Shown here: positions 52,539-63,403 of the stretch, in pieces
How positions within the stretch are numbered: position 1 is the first letter of the stretch
How the letters are laid out: each line of letters begins with the position of its first letter
Source: Nematostella vectensis
Taxonomy: Eukaryota; Cnidaria; Anthozoa; Actiniaria; Edwardsiidae
DNA: 64,000 bases
NCBI RefSeq assembly: GCF_932526225.1
Contig: NC_064042.1
Coordinates: 12,535,040-12,599,039, forward strand
Reading direction: 5' to 3'
Notes under the pieces: generated by a model
What the model was told of the DNA's origin: nothing
What the model saw: only the letters and a program-made list of their open reading frames with translations
The model's database searches: none
Program-made: the position numbers and the translations under genes

Positions 52539-53372
52539 CTAGGCTGCGATCAACTTGGGTCCCGGTGTGGGTCGAGGTTTAGCCCTAGGTTTGGGTTGGA
52601 CCCTAGGTGGTGGGGGTGGGGGGTCTTCCTCGTCACCGTTGTCGTCGTCGAGGTCTTCGACGGGAGGAAGGTGTCGGCGCTTGGGCTGACGTGGGAGGGG
52701 GAGGTCGAGGTCGAGGTCCTTGATCAGCTCACAGCCATGGTGCTGGAGGCGACGGGTCACGTTGGGGGCCTTGTCTTGGGCGCTGTCGAGCATGTGTCCC
52801 ACAAACCCTCCGGCGATGGGGAGGGCACGTTTTTGGCAAGGGCTTGGAGGTAGCGTTTGGCCACGGCAGGGAGGAGGGGCGCCAGAGCGTTCCCTCCATG
52901 TTGTTGGAGGACCTGGCGGCGACGGCGGCTGGCCAATTTACGGGTGGCCAGAGCACGGAGTTGGTTTCGGTGGGGGTACAGTTTCCGGTACATCCCACGG
53001 CTCAAGGGGATGTTCCGGTTGACGACATTGAGGGCCAGTTCGCTGACGGTGTTGATTTGTTCGGGGGTAGCGTGGAGGACCAGTTTCTTGCGTACCGCCG
53101 GGGAGGCTTTACCGGGGACTTGGAGAAAGGTGGCGTTGCGTCGGGTAGACGGTTTGGGCACGCCAGTTCCGGCCCAGTTGCTCGAGGCGGATGTCGGGGA
53201 CGAGGGGGAGGCCCCTACCCCGTTGTTGGGTGCTGACGGTATGGGTGGTGGTCTCAGTGATGGGGCCCCGGCGCTTGGTGGACGTCTTAGATCGTGTGGT
53301 GGTCCGAGTGGTGCGTCCTTTTCCTTTTCCTTCCCCTCGGACGAGGTTCAGGTTCAGGTCTTGGGTGTTCAT
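52539..53372 (-). pseudogene. Conserved basic Polinton protein, two frameshifts
   Basis: The ATG at 53372 overlaps the stop of the capsid gene (ATGA), supporting it as the start. The N-terminal part is Arg/Thr-rich (GKGRTTRTTTRSKTSTKRRG). After a frame change near 53160 come KKLVLHATPEQINTVSELAL, NVVNRNIPLSRG, a basic stretch and VLQQHGGNALAPLLPAVAKRY. After another change near 52800 come GHMLDSAQDKAPN, an acidic-proline tail and KLIAA. The segment with S-E-x-A-x-N-V and R-GG-x-LL is one I recall from many Polinton-encoded proteins of unknown function. A DNA-condensing or minor core role would fit. Confidence 0.6.
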
Positions 53373-54723
53373 GGGATGTCGTACACCAGCTGCCTTTGGG
53401 CGCCGACCTGGACGATCCGCTTGAGCTCACCACCAATGAGTGCGGTGTACGCCTTGGTCGTGGCTTGTGTGAAGTCGACGTAGATGTCGACAATGCCTTT
53501 ATGCTGTGGGTGAGCGAACCCCGAGGCCGCGTTGCCCGCAGGGGTCAGGTCAAACACCATGACGCCGTACCCATTGGCGAACTCCTTGCGGGTGGTGGAC
53601 ACCAACCCCATCGATTGGTTGACCGTTCCAGCGATGGCCCCCAGGGTGTTGTAGTAGAGGTCAGCACTCCACCCGTCGGTCATCTTGTATTGGGGAGCGG
53701 GCATCTTGATACCGTCCACGACCACCTTGATCGCGCTGAACATGTTGGTGGGGAAGTGAAACGGGTTAAGGCGGTAGCTCCCGTTGTACCCCTCGCTGTC
53801 CACAAAGGCCACGAAGATGCGGTTGGGACGGTCTCCCACAAACACGTCTTGCAACTTGGTGGAGCGTGGTCCCTGGGGGACCTCTCGGGTCTTGATGATC
53901 AGGGGACGGACAGGGAACTTCTCGGGGGCGGTGCTGTGGACCACCCCTTCCTCGCTGGGGGAAGCCTTCTTCGCTCCCATCAGGCGCCCCTCGACGGACA
54001 GACGGAGGTGGGGACCACGTGAAAGAGGCTCAACTGGGCGTCGACGATCCTCACGATCTCGTTCTGGTTCTCTGACATAAGGACAAAGGCGTCAGGGTTG
54101 AGGTCCAGCTTGAGCTTCACGGAGACCCCGTCGGGGAGGTACCGGTCCGATTGGAAGAGCTCGGTGTGGAGGACACCATGGAGCCCTACGTTCACCCCCA
54201 GGGCCGTGTAGGTGGCGCGCTCCACGAGGCCTTTGTTGGTCCCTGCAGCCGCCACGTCGAAGGACTCCATGGCCCCTGGGGTGTAGCGGTCCAAGAGTCC
54301 CGCCGACAGGGCGGTCTCCTGAGCCTGTTTGGTGTATCCGGTCAACGCTTCGACGTAGCCCCGGTAGGCGGACGTGTCCGTTTGGCTGCAGACCAACGTT
54401 CCGTTCAGGTGTAGGGTGATCTGCTTGATGAGGGACGCGAGGGCTTAATTGACAAAGCCCACCTTCTGGTCGGCGTCCAGGGCGGCCCCGTCCGTTTTCC
54501 TAATCTGGACCGTGAGGTGCAGTTGTGTCTTCTCGAGGGCAATGTAATCCCCACCCGCCGGGACGTAGAAGAGGATTTTGTCGCGGGTGATGGTCTCGGC
54601 AGGGGCGTAGTGGCTCCACTTGTCCATGGCCAAGGTCCCGTCGGTGTTGGGCACGGAGAAGAGGTCGATGCCCTGGTTGGCACAGACCGTGGAGAAGGGG
54701 TTGACGCTCATGGCTGTGTTCAC
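53369..54723 (-). pseudogene. Major capsid protein (hexon-like, double jelly-roll), broken
   Basis: The start MNTAMSVNPF is followed by LFSVPNTDG, TLHLNGTLV, YRGYVEALTGY and VSVKLKLDLNPDAFVLMSEN. The second half has PNRIFVAFVDSEGYNGSYRLNPF, VDGIKMPAPQY and GVMVFDLTPAGN. These blocks are those of the metazoan F54H12.2-like family, the Polinton/adintovirus major capsid. An in-frame TAA at 54445-54447 and a frame change at about 53980 disrupt it. The gene is entirely missing from the left Polinton, where sequence jumps from the penton gene to the following basic-protein gene. Expected length is about 450 residues, which agrees. Confidence 0.85.
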
Positions 54724-54774
54724 TGTCCTCCAGCGAAAGGAGGACTGGACGTGGCGGAAGTGAGAGGGCAGGGT

Positions 54775-55146
54775 TTATACCCTCTTGCAGTACCGACCAA
54801 AGGCGTCTTGGCACACCCGGCGTCGCTTCCATGACCCGCCTCCCGGCTCTGGGTTTGGGTCTGGATCTTGGTCTTTTTTTTGCTCCCCAGACCCCCACTG
54901 TCCGCGCGGGTGGGTTGGCTCTGGAGGGAAGGGGTGGGGGTGGGTAGCGTTAAAAGGATGCCATAGACTCCCCGACGGTGGTCGTAGGGCTCTCTTGCTC
55001 CACCCCCTAGGCCCCCACCGCGTTGGGGGATGTAGACGGGAGAACCCTGGAACACCCCACTCCCCCGTTGGGGGATGTAGACGGGGGTGGCCTTGGAAAA
55101 CCCCCTTTCCACGTTGGGGGATGTACACGGGGTAGCCGCGGAACAC
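54775..55146 (-). pseudogene. Gly/Arg-rich repeat protein (PVYIPQRG repeats), frame-disrupted
   Basis: It starts MFRGYPVYIPQRGKG. The unit (T/S)PVYIPQRG(x)G occurs three times at DNA level (near 55120, 55070 and 55020), but successive copies are in different frames. The tail contains DPDPNPEPGGGSWKRRR. A short, basic, glycine-rich protein next to capsid genes is reminiscent of adenovirus-type core proteins. I call that an analogy only. Confidence 0.45.
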
Positions 55147-55158
55147 GCCTTTGCCCTC

Positions 55159-55326
55159 TTAGATTACCCCCAACTTGCGTAGAAGGGCTTCTTGGGCTAC
55201 AGCGCTGGTCTTTCCGACGACGTTGGAGATGAACCTCTGGGTGAGCTCGTTGGTGGTGGTCTGGACAGCGCTCTTGACGAGGGGCTTGACGATGGGCCCG
55301 ACTAGGGCGGGAAGGAGGGACTCCAT
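55159..55326 (-). CDS. Small protein between penton and capsid genes (55 aa)
   Basis: An intact frame from ATG 55326 to TAA 55159-55161 starts MESLLPALVGPIVKPLVKSA and ends ALLRKLGVI. It is amphipathic, with a hydrophobic N-terminus and a helical C-terminus. It starts 8 bases after the end of the penton gene. No homologue is present in the left copy because that region is deleted. Function is unknown; size and place resemble cement or membrane-lytic minor virion peptides. Confidence 0.5.
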   Translation of the reverse strand: MESLLPALVGPIVKPLVKSAVQTTTNELTQRFISNVVGKTSAVAQEALLRKLGVI

Positions 55327-55333
55327 CGTGGCT

Positions 55334-56417
55334 CTAGGTGCGGCGGCGGCGGATGTGGAGTGTCGCTTTGACGGCGCCGGCCCAAAATGGGACGGGTCGG
55401 CCCGTGTCGTCGGTTATGTACAGGCGTACCCGGTAGAGGGACCGCACCCGGGCCGGGTAGTAGAACACCTTTTGGAAGACGCGCTCTACGGCCTTTAGTC
55501 GTCACGTGGGTCTGGGACAATCACCCTGAGGAGGTGACGGGCTGCGCTGCCAAAGACGAAGTTCCCGTCGGTGAGGTTTGTGTAGATGGGCAGGTTTTGG
55601 AAGTACCTCTTGGCAGAGACGTTGGGGTCAATCTGCTGGCTCTCCCAGATTTCTAGGTTGCCCGTAGCGTGGGCCGGTTTATCGTTGGCCCCTTGAAAGA
55701 CCACCCAATGGGTGGGGGGATCGAGAGCGTAGTGGTCCAGGATCCTCGTGGGGTCCGTGCGGCGGCGTGTGGTGGTGGAGTAGTAGTGGTCCGGGAACGT
55801 GGGACTGGTGTTGGCCTGGTTGAGAGTGATGTCCATGCCTTTGTACTCGAGGGGATTGTCACGGACCGTGTAGGCCCGGCTGGGTTGGATGAGCCCCAGG
55901 ACCCGGGCCAGCTCCACAGGACGAGCAGTTGGGCAAACTGCGGTAGTTTGACCGCCACCTTACCCTTCCCTTCCTCCGGGTGGACGGACCACCAGGCGTC
56001 TCGTCCCACATCGACGTCAAAGTAGCGTTGGCTGAGTTTAACGTAGGTGGGCATGCGGGCTTGGTTCCACCGATTCACGGCCAGAGTGACTTTCTTGTAA
56101 ACGTCGAAAGGCCAGGCCGAGCGGAGGGGGCCCACGGTGATTTTCTGCCAGACGTGTTTTCGGGTGGTCTCACCAGGTTGCAGGGGTTCCGCCTGGCTGG
56201 GGAAGACCCATAGGTGGTACTCGTACTCGGGATCCACTTGATTCCACGTTTGAGGGTAGATGAACTGGGACAACCCCACCTCCCACTCTACATCTTTGGG
56301 AACCGAGATGTTGTCTGGGGCTTTGAGGGTGAAGTCCCCGATTTGGTTGGCGGCGTCGGCCCCCTCCACCGCGTTGCTCGAGAGAGTTACGTACATGCTG
56401 CTCGAGTCCTCGCCCAT
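55334..56417 (-). pseudogene. Penton-like minor capsid protein, two frameshifts
   Basis: It starts MGEDSSSMYVTLSSNAV at 56417, with WEVGLSQFIYPQTWNQVDP, HVWQKITVGPL and VNRWNQARMPTYVKLSQRY. After a frame change near 55920 come ELARVLGLIQPSRAYTV and a long beta-rich stretch to NLPIYTNLTDGNFVFGS. After a second change near 55497 the last segment reads VFYYPARVRSLYRVRLY then DDTGRPVPFWAGAV and a final basic strand. The closing DDxGxPVPFxxGxV block is typical of Polinton penton proteins. Overall length is about 360 residues. Confidence 0.75.
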
Positions 56418-56466
56418 GGTGTTTCTGCGACTCCCCCTAGGGTAGACTGGGGGGAGTGAAGGGGTC

Positions 56467-57647
56467 TCACAGGACCTTATGCACCTCCGTGGCCGGAACC
56501 CAGCTGTTGTATTTGTCGGGCCATCCTTTCCAATGGACTCAATACTCGTCGCGCCCCCCACGCTTCCGGGTTTTCACTACACGGTCGATTTTGAAGTGTT
56601 GGGTCTCTGTCACGTGCACCTTCTGTAGCTCCGGCTCGTAGAGGCGCCCCCCCAATGCGTCACCGTCCCACTCGTGGAAGATGTAGGCCGTGGGGGTGGT
56701 GTGGTCATACACCTGCCCTATCGTGAAGACCTCTTCGGTCCAGTTGGGGAGGTACCCCTTGGTAAAAGTCCTCTTCACTTTGCTGAGGCGCACCTGATCC
56801 CCCACCTTGAAGCGCGGTGATTTCTTCTTCTTTTCCCTCGTCGTCGTCGTCTCTTTCTCTCCGGTGATGGCCTCAGCCCAAGGAGCCTCGGGGTACAACG
56901 TGGCCCACACCTCTTGGGCATCGCCGGGGGTCACCACCTCCGCGGGGGCCTTCCGAATGCTGCGGTGGTACGAGTGGTTGTAGTTGGTCACCAAGTCGGG
57001 AAGGATGTCCAGGTACCGTCGGGTCTCGTGGTGGGTAAAGTAGCGCCACATCGACCCCTTAAACGTTCGGTTGAACCGCTCCACCACGCTGGCTTGGTCT
57101 CGTTCTTGGTAGAAAAGTGCCGAATCCCTCGCTTCTTCAGAAACGCTTGAAACACCCGGTTACGTAACTCGGTCCCATCGTCCGTCTGCAGTTTCTCGGG
57201 GACACGAGAAACTGAGCTGCTGAGCACGTCGATCACCGTCAAGAGGTACTTGATCCCATCGTTGTCCTGGTGGAACGCTTGCATGTCGCACAAGTCGGCC
57301 TGCCACTGCTCGTCCATGCCTTGGACCATCACCTGTTGCCGGGGGTAGGTCCTACGCGCGGGCGCGTGAAGGTTGAAGGTGGGTTATGAGCGTAACCAGT
57401 TCTTCACGTAGCTCAGGCTCGGGCCCGTCTTCCTCCTCACGGCCCGCGCCAACTTGGTCACACCCCCCAAGCTCCCCGCACTCCGTGGGTTGTAGTACGT
57501 CCTGTGGAGGAGCGCATCCCAAGCCTTTTTCTTCTTTTTGGTCTCCACGGACCTCGCGTTTCTCGTAGGGGGGTGCCATCCAGTTGGGAGGCGTGGATCA
57601 CGATGTGCCCTCGACAGCACGCAAGCATACAGCGAAGGCGTTCCCAC
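56467..57647 (-). pseudogene. Polinton integrase with chromodomain, heavily damaged (right copy)
   Basis: The N-terminal fold (HRTYYNPRSAGSLGGV, VKNWLRS) is open in 57384-57647. The core retains ADLCDMQAF and QTDDGTELRN but lacks about 27 codons that in the left copy hold KFAWVVPLKDKT. It loses frame before the catalytic Glu block (VERFNRTFKG). The C-terminal frame runs from 57087 and has a TGA near 56539 within the chromodomain (GRDEY, then VHWKGW). It is less complete than 3102-4270. Confidence 0.85.
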
Positions 57648-57741
57648 CTAGAGCGGCACTGTACAAAAGGGTTCGTGGGGTCTGGCGCGCAGCACGGCAT
57701 CGTTCTGTACACTGAAAAGGGGGGTGGTGGCGTTTTCTCTT

Positions 57742-59990
57742 TTATGCGTGGGACAAACCCACGTGACCGTAAGGTATGTTGTGGATCCCTTCCTGGAGAA
57801 GCACCCGCATGTCGTAGACCATACGGAAGGTCTTCCTAGAGGGGACGGTGTGTAAGGTCTTCCGCTGCACGTCGCTCTGAATGGAAAACGGCTCGGTGAC
57901 CACGCGGAAACCTTCCAGACCTTCCTCGAGCAGCGCCTCCATGGTCTGCATGGTCATCACGTCGGCGCTCCGCACGTTGAGGTGCAACCCCTTGATCTTA
58001 CAGACCGAGACGCCACCGCGGGTGCGGTAGGAGAAGCTCTTGGGGCCTGTGGGGACGAACTTCACGATGGTATCCCCAGGGGGTAGCTCACTGGTCAAGT
58101 CACCCAAGTAGTTGCCTAGACGTGGTTCCCAATCTCCCGGCGTCCAGACGTAGATCACGCTATCGGTGTCGCGATACAGGCACCGGTCCTTCAGCTGGCT
58201 CATCACGTCGTACAGCTTGAGGCGGGCGTACGTGGTGGTCAGCGCGGCGTACACCACGTTGGTGTGGCGTCGGGGTGTCACGAACTCCTCGTTCATCTCG
58301 TACTGAACCTGGAGCATGTCCTCGCTGACCACCATCACGTCCTTGACTTCGGCTTGATCTCCAATCAGCAGCTCGATGTAGCGTGAGGGCTCTGTCACGT
58401 ACTCCGTCTGGCGGCGGTTGGGCCGCTCTCCAAACTTGCCCCGCATGCTGTTGAGGAGCAGCTTGGCCATCGCCCGCAGTCCGGGGTTGCTCTGGATCTT
58501 GGTGCGCTCCAGACGGATGCCCTGACGCGCAGCGTACTCGGCTAGGTACTCCTCCTTCTGCGCCTCTGTCGTGCACTCGGAAGGCCATCCTGAAGCCTCC
58601 TGCTTCATCTTCAGGAAGGTACTCACGTAGTCCTGGAACAAGACTTCCCAGTCTTCCCAGTGCCACACTTCGTAGACCTCCAGCACCCTTTAACCCTGGC
58701 GCAGGGCCTCGTTCACCTCGGGGTGGCACCGGGTCCCCAGCAGGGCACGCTCCTCGTCGTTGGTATGGGGGCACGCCCCTTTCACCGAGGCTTCAGCACA
58801 AGCCGCGCAGAAGGGAAACACCAGCTTGCTATCAGGTGAACGTGTAAGACCGGTAAGAACAAGTCGTTGGGCAGAAGGATCTTGAGCTTGAGGAGTCCCT
58901 GATAGACCGTGAGATCCTCCTCGAACTGCTCCGTGATGATCTCAGGGTGGCCCACCGGGTTAGGTTAGTAGAAATTCACCCAGGGGTACAGGGAGCAAAA
59001 GTCCACGTAGCGAATCTCGCTTCCCTCAGGAAGGTCCTCCACGTTCTGGCGCAGCATGATGGCGTTAGTCCGTCCCCCGAAGAAGACGTCACGAGGGTTT
59101 AAGGGCACTTCTCCACGGTCACGGCTAGAGACCTCAGGATTGGAATTCTTTGAGCACCTAGTCAAAGGCACACTCCCAGACCTCCACCATCTTGTACCCT
59201 TGAGCCTTGATGGTCGCGCTTCGTTGCAACGTCATGTCGTGCAGTGCCCCCATGGTGAGCTTCTTGTTGGAGCTCGGGGTCTCGGGATTCTGATAACACT
59301 GAGGGCAGCCGTGGTAATAGCACCCGTGGTACTCGTAGACCGTCCTGGTGGCCTCGGCGTACTCGTCCACTTTGTAGTCCCCCACCCGAAACTCGCCTTG
59401 GGCACTCGTGGCGGTCTGAAGGGTCACCTCATCGCGCTGGCTGCGGTACTGGAGCCAAAGAAGCGCTTTGGCGGACTGCACATCGTGTGGACGGTACCCA
59501 CGGTAAGGAAGGATGGCCACGGTGTCCTCGGGCAGGTAGGAGGTGCGCAGAACCCTGCTGCCCAGTGAAGCAATCGTCACACAGTCTTCAAAGGGGTCCA
59601 CGGTGGTCAAGGAGTACACCAGGTGACGGAAGGCCAGGACGGCCCGCTTGAGAACCTCGACATCTTGGTGGCAATACGCGGCAAGCTGGTCCTTCAGCAC
59701 CCATCGAATCCCCCGCTGCACCTGCTCAGCGTGCCACTCCCTCAGGGCCGCCGCTTCGACCGGTGACTTGCTCTCAAGATCGTAGTAGCTCAGATCAGGG
59801 ATAGGGCCCTCGTACCCTTGGTGCTCGGGGTGTTGAAGAAATGGGGAAACACGCCTTTGCAAGCCACATCCTCAAAACCAAAGACTTTAGGAAATTTAGC
59901 CAAGGCCATCTGAAAAAAGTTCAAGGTGCACTTCAACGTGATCTTCTACTCGGGGACACTGAGGTACATCACTTTTCCACCATTGAAGAT
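57742..59990 (-). pseudogene. DNA polymerase B of right Polinton, N-terminus lost, several stops
   Basis: The exonuclease domain remains from NFFQMALAKFPKVFG to AAYCHQDVEVLKRAV (exo III), and CYYHGCPQCY follows. The palm has DFCSLYPW, LLNSMRGKFGER (motif B with Arg for the usual aromatic) and RDTDSVIYVW. Stops include a CAG-to-TAG at 59158-59160, a TAA replacing Gln in FYQP near 58963 and a TAA near 58690. The frame shifts around 58780-58850. The 5' third, including exo I and the zinc region, is replaced by a TCC/TTC microsatellite. The element cannot supply its own polymerase. Confidence 0.85.
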
Positions 59991-59992
59991 CA

Positions 59993-60124
59993 CTCCTCCT
60001 CCTCCTCCTCCTCCTCCTCCTCCTCCTCCTCCTCCTCCTCCTCCTCCTCCTCCTCCTCCTCCTCCTCCTCCTCCTTCTTCTTCTTCTTCTTCTTCTTCTT
60101 CTTCTTCTTCTTCTTCTTCTTCTT
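59993..60124. repeat. (TCC)n-(TTC)n microsatellite inside PolB
   Basis: About 27 TCC units followed by about 17 TTC units. It sits at the breakpoint where PolB N-terminal coding sequence was lost. Confidence 0.95.
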
Positions 60125-60138
60125 GTGTTAGACAGTTC

Positions 60139-60447
60139 CTAAGGCCGCTCGCCTGCCCACACAAAACTGTCACACGGAAGGTTGGGGGCTGGAACGCAAC
60201 ACTTGAAGTACACACGGCCCTTGTTCTTCTCGCTTCCGGACACCAAGGGTTTAGTGATCAAGTCGTGCTCACAATTCGGAAACTCGTTCACTCTGGTCCC
60301 CTCGGGAATGGCCTTCCGAATATCAAGCACTTGCTCCTCCGTGTAATAGAATCCACAGCCCACCACGCGGTTGGCGTAGTCCACTTCCGTGCCACACCGT
60401 ACCGAAGCGCCTGAACGTTTCACGGTCTCGCCACAAAAACAATTCAT
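60139..60447 (-). CDS. GRF-type zinc-finger protein of Polinton (102 aa)
   Basis: The frame begins MNCFCGETVKRSG at 60447. A first cysteine cluster (CFCG, RCGTEVDYANRVVGCGFYY) is followed by FPNCEHDL, KPLVSGSEKNKGRVYFKCC and PCDSFVWAGE. The order C, then NKGRxYxKC, then C-x-x-FxW is the signature of GRF zinc fingers, which bind single-stranded DNA in TOP3A, APE2 and NEIL3. It lies first in the element, upstream of PolB, where a DNA-processing accessory would be useful. The frame runs up to the microsatellite (stop within GERP) and looks complete. The left copy's equivalent is off the window. Confidence 0.55.
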   Translation of the reverse strand: MNCFCGETVKRSGASVRCGTEVDYANRVVGCGFYYTEEQVLDIRKAIPEGTRVNEFPNCEHDLITKPLVSGSEKNKGRVYFKCCVPAPNLPCDSFVWAGERP

Positions 60448-60599
60448 ACCTCAAACCCTGTGAAGACTCAACTGAACCCTGCAAGCTACCTTCTTAACAA
60501 AATAACACCTCCCTCCCCACATTACTGAGCCGGTTATTTTTGCTTTTGCATCAATTAAACGATTCAATTTTAACCCTTTGTTCTTTTTTGACAGGTCCT

Positions 60600-60790
60600 T
60601 TGACGGGTTGTCACATTCCATACATTCCTGAGCAGCTTTGGGTCCTCATTTGTATCCCCTCACTATGCTAATTTGCGGATATACCTCTGCTTTTTTTATT
60701 GGTTCCCTTTTGACAGGTCCTATGACGTCATCCTCATTTAAATATGCTCAATATGCTAATTCCAGGATATCGGCACTATCATATACTACT
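60600..60790 (-). repeat. TIR of right Polinton (right side)
   Basis: The inverse of 50139-50330. It ends CTATCATATACTACT at 60790, directly before GACGTG. Confidence 0.9.
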
Positions 60791-60796
60791 GACGTG

Positions 60797-61318
60797 TGAG
60801 GAGTAAATAATTACATATGTCTGTTACAAAACTAATGGGACACTTTCCCTCCCCCTTCCTCAATGTTGGAGGGCAAATGATCATCTTGCTACTGCTTGTT
60901 TTTTGAGCTGAAAAATCGCCTCTAACCAATATTAATCTGGGGGAGGGGGTTGGCGGTTGTTCGTATGGGAAGTGTCCCACTTACTTTTGTTGTGGATATG
61001 TAGCTATGTTACTTTAAAAGCTGAGACAACCTGATGAAATAAAAAACAGGACGATGCTTGTGAAAAAGAGATGTGTTCATTCAAAGTTATTTACATTCGG
61101 CTATATTAGCATATAATTGCTAGTAATGCATTTAATATTTTGTGGATGAAAGAAATCCAAAATCGAGCCAGACAATGCCGCAAAAGATAATAGCATCGAC
61201 GTTCCTCAAGAAACAGAAGTCAATGCGAATGTGAGCATAAGGAGAAATACAGTAGGAACTCAGACTAAATACCCGAAATATTCTCTGCGCTACCGTTGCT
61301 TAGTTCTATTATTATATC
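60797..61318. other. AT-rich flank
   Basis: No gene seen. A local inverted pairing of GGGACACTTTCCC-like (60837) and GGGAAGTGTCCC-like (60967) sequence suggests a small degenerate MITE (about 60820-60985). Confidence 0.4.
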
Positions 61319-61476
61319 AGAGACCTTACGCAAGAACGACGGCATCAAGAACGGCGCGCGCGCTCAGGAACTGCTCACACAACACGGCGTGTCGTCCGCG
61401 ACGGCAAATCTAGAACGGCATTTTCCAATTTTCGCGTTCTACATGCGCCGTCAGGACGTCCTTGCGTAAGGTCTCT
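61319..61476. mobile_element. MITE-like element, 158 bp
   Basis: AGAGACCTTACGCAAG at the left end pairs with CTTGCGTAAGGTCTCT at the right end, with inner partial pairing (GACGGC/GCCGTC). No clear TSD. Confidence 0.65.
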
Positions 61477-62970
61477 ATTTTATAAATAAAACGATAAAAA
61501 AAGGAAGCCTAACTTCGAAGTTTTGCAACACTTCTGCCTCGTAAAGTCTTGGTGTGTGATCTGCTGCAATGCAATGAATACCACCGATACCAAACCACCC
61601 TGGCGCAAAACTTCATTTTCCCTGAGAACTGTTAACTCGCGACGATCCTCTGCGTTTTGACTTGATCACTAAAACTCGATAAAATTCACTAAAATCACGG
61701 AGATTCGCTAAGAAAATGTAACCGGTACAATCCAACGAAAACCAGTACAAGTCGGCGACATCCCAGGCAGCCAGCAAGGGGTGAATGACGTATGCAAAAA
61801 AGCGGATTCTAATTGGGTGATGTTGATTACAGAACGTAAGATCGTGCCGCACGCTCTTAACAACGGAATTTTTTACCCCGGCCCCTGTGGAGATCGTTGC
61901 TTTTTGAGCATATCTTTGATTGAATACAGAACAATACAATAAACTTTATTTTACGAGACACCAAAACCTGGTATTCGATTAATTTTTGTCTTTAATAACT
62001 CTTCTTCAGGACAAACTTTATTTTACGAGAGAATACATAGTAACCATAAGTATGGTTTTAGTTTTCTAACCTATTGCCCTCCCTGCTCTACTATGATAAG
62101 AAAATATGCCAAGATAGATTAAAAAGGAGAATGGCGGACCACTTATGTTACATGTAAACTGAAAAAACCACACTACCTACAGTGGAATGAAGAGACCAAT
62201 ACAAAAAGACATCCAACACTAACATTTGACATTTGCAAAAAAAAAAAAAAAAAAACAATGATTGTAGAAAAGACAGGAAAACGTTTAAAAATCAACAAGA
62301 GCAAAACAGCGACAATTTCGATAAAAACGACACTTGTGACATTTTCGTCATTTTTCATGTTTTCACTATTGGTCTAATATATAGATTTAGGCACTGCCTA
62401 AAAGCGGAGCCTGCGTGGATGCACTTTTTTTAGCAATACTTGTAGCAAATTTAAGGATATAGGGGATGCATTTCCAAGTAAATCCTGGTGTCTTGGGTAC
62501 ATTACTAATTTCTGCCATGACCCCCACCCCCTGGGGTTTGACTCTCCCAAAAAGTAGATGGGGTGTAGATAATCATCTTTTAGGGTATAAACTTCACCCA
62601 ACTACTATCCCTCAGGGGGTGTTCAATGGTTATTCTGATACTGCTATCCTTTAGGGGTATCAAGTTAATGAATTTTTGTATTCAATAACAACTGATATAT
62701 TTCCCTCCACTCCCCAAGGAAGACTACCCAAGATTATGATGGATGAATGAATTGAATTGAGCACGAGAATGACAATAAATACTTTTATTAACAAATGGGT
62801 GCCTTTTTGAGAATGCTTGTTTTTATTATGATTGTACAAATGCACCATTATTTGACATGAAAAAGCCAAAGCTGTATGGGATTGCTTTTAGTAGGAAAGT
62901 GGTGTATACACGTAAGTAGGAAAAATGCATGATGTTAAAAAGGTGTTATTCTGAATTATTAAGAAATCAT
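61477..62970. other. AT-rich flank without supported gene
   Basis: It contains an A18 run near 62238, a repeated CAAACTTTATTTTACGAGA motif (61940 and 62013) and short unrelated open frames. Nothing recognised. Confidence 0.5.
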
Positions 62971-63334
62971 GGCTTTTAATTTAAAAGCATTTATTTAGGC
63001 TGGTGTCTTATCACATATAATTTGGTTGTGAAAAATTGTGCAAGCCATAATAGAAATAATATTGTATTGACACAGGAAATGAAAATGGTTCATTCAAAAT
63101 TATTCATTTCTAAAGTTAGGCTCGTGTCCTATCCTTTATAATTTGGCTATGAAAAATTGTGCATGGCTTTGAAAAATTGTGCACACCACAATATGAATAT
63201 TGCAATGACATGAAAAAAAATAAAATGGTTCATTCAAAAAGTATTCATGTATAAAATTATGCTTGTGTCTTATCATTGATAATTTGGCAATGAAAAATCA
63301 TGCACAACCTAATAAAATATTGTATTGTCATGAG
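62971..63334. repeat. Imperfect tandem repeat, three units of about 110-140 bp
   Basis: Units start near 62971, 63088 and 63227. They share ATTTAGGCT/GCTCGTGTC-type, TATAATTTGGC, ATGAAAAATTGTGCA and AATATTG blocks. Confidence 0.7.
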
Positions 63335-63403
63335 AACCTATTGGTTATTTAGATGAAGAATAATAAAATATAACGGGTTAGGATATTTTTGAAATATATA
63401 TTA

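Larger units (their letters stand above)
50139..60790 (-). mobile_element. Full-length Polinton/Maverick, minus orientation, TSD GACGTG
   Basis: Both ends read AGTAGTATATGATAGTGCCG inward, with matching TIRs of about 190 bases, and GACGTG flanks them (50133-50138, 60791-60796). Six-base duplications and AG termini are diagnostic for Polintons. In its own direction the order is GRF zinc protein, PolB, integrase-chromodomain, penton, small protein, Gly-rich protein, major capsid, basic protein, proline-rich protein, then an opposing gene (51227-51820) and the HGER protein. I find no packaging ATPase or adenain-type protease. PolB, integrase, penton and major capsid genes all carry stops or frameshifts. 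Confidence 0.95.

Noticed and set aside
59841-60131. Poly-Ser/poly-Phe and poly-Pro/poly-Ser frames
   Set aside because: Translations of the TCC/TTC microsatellite.
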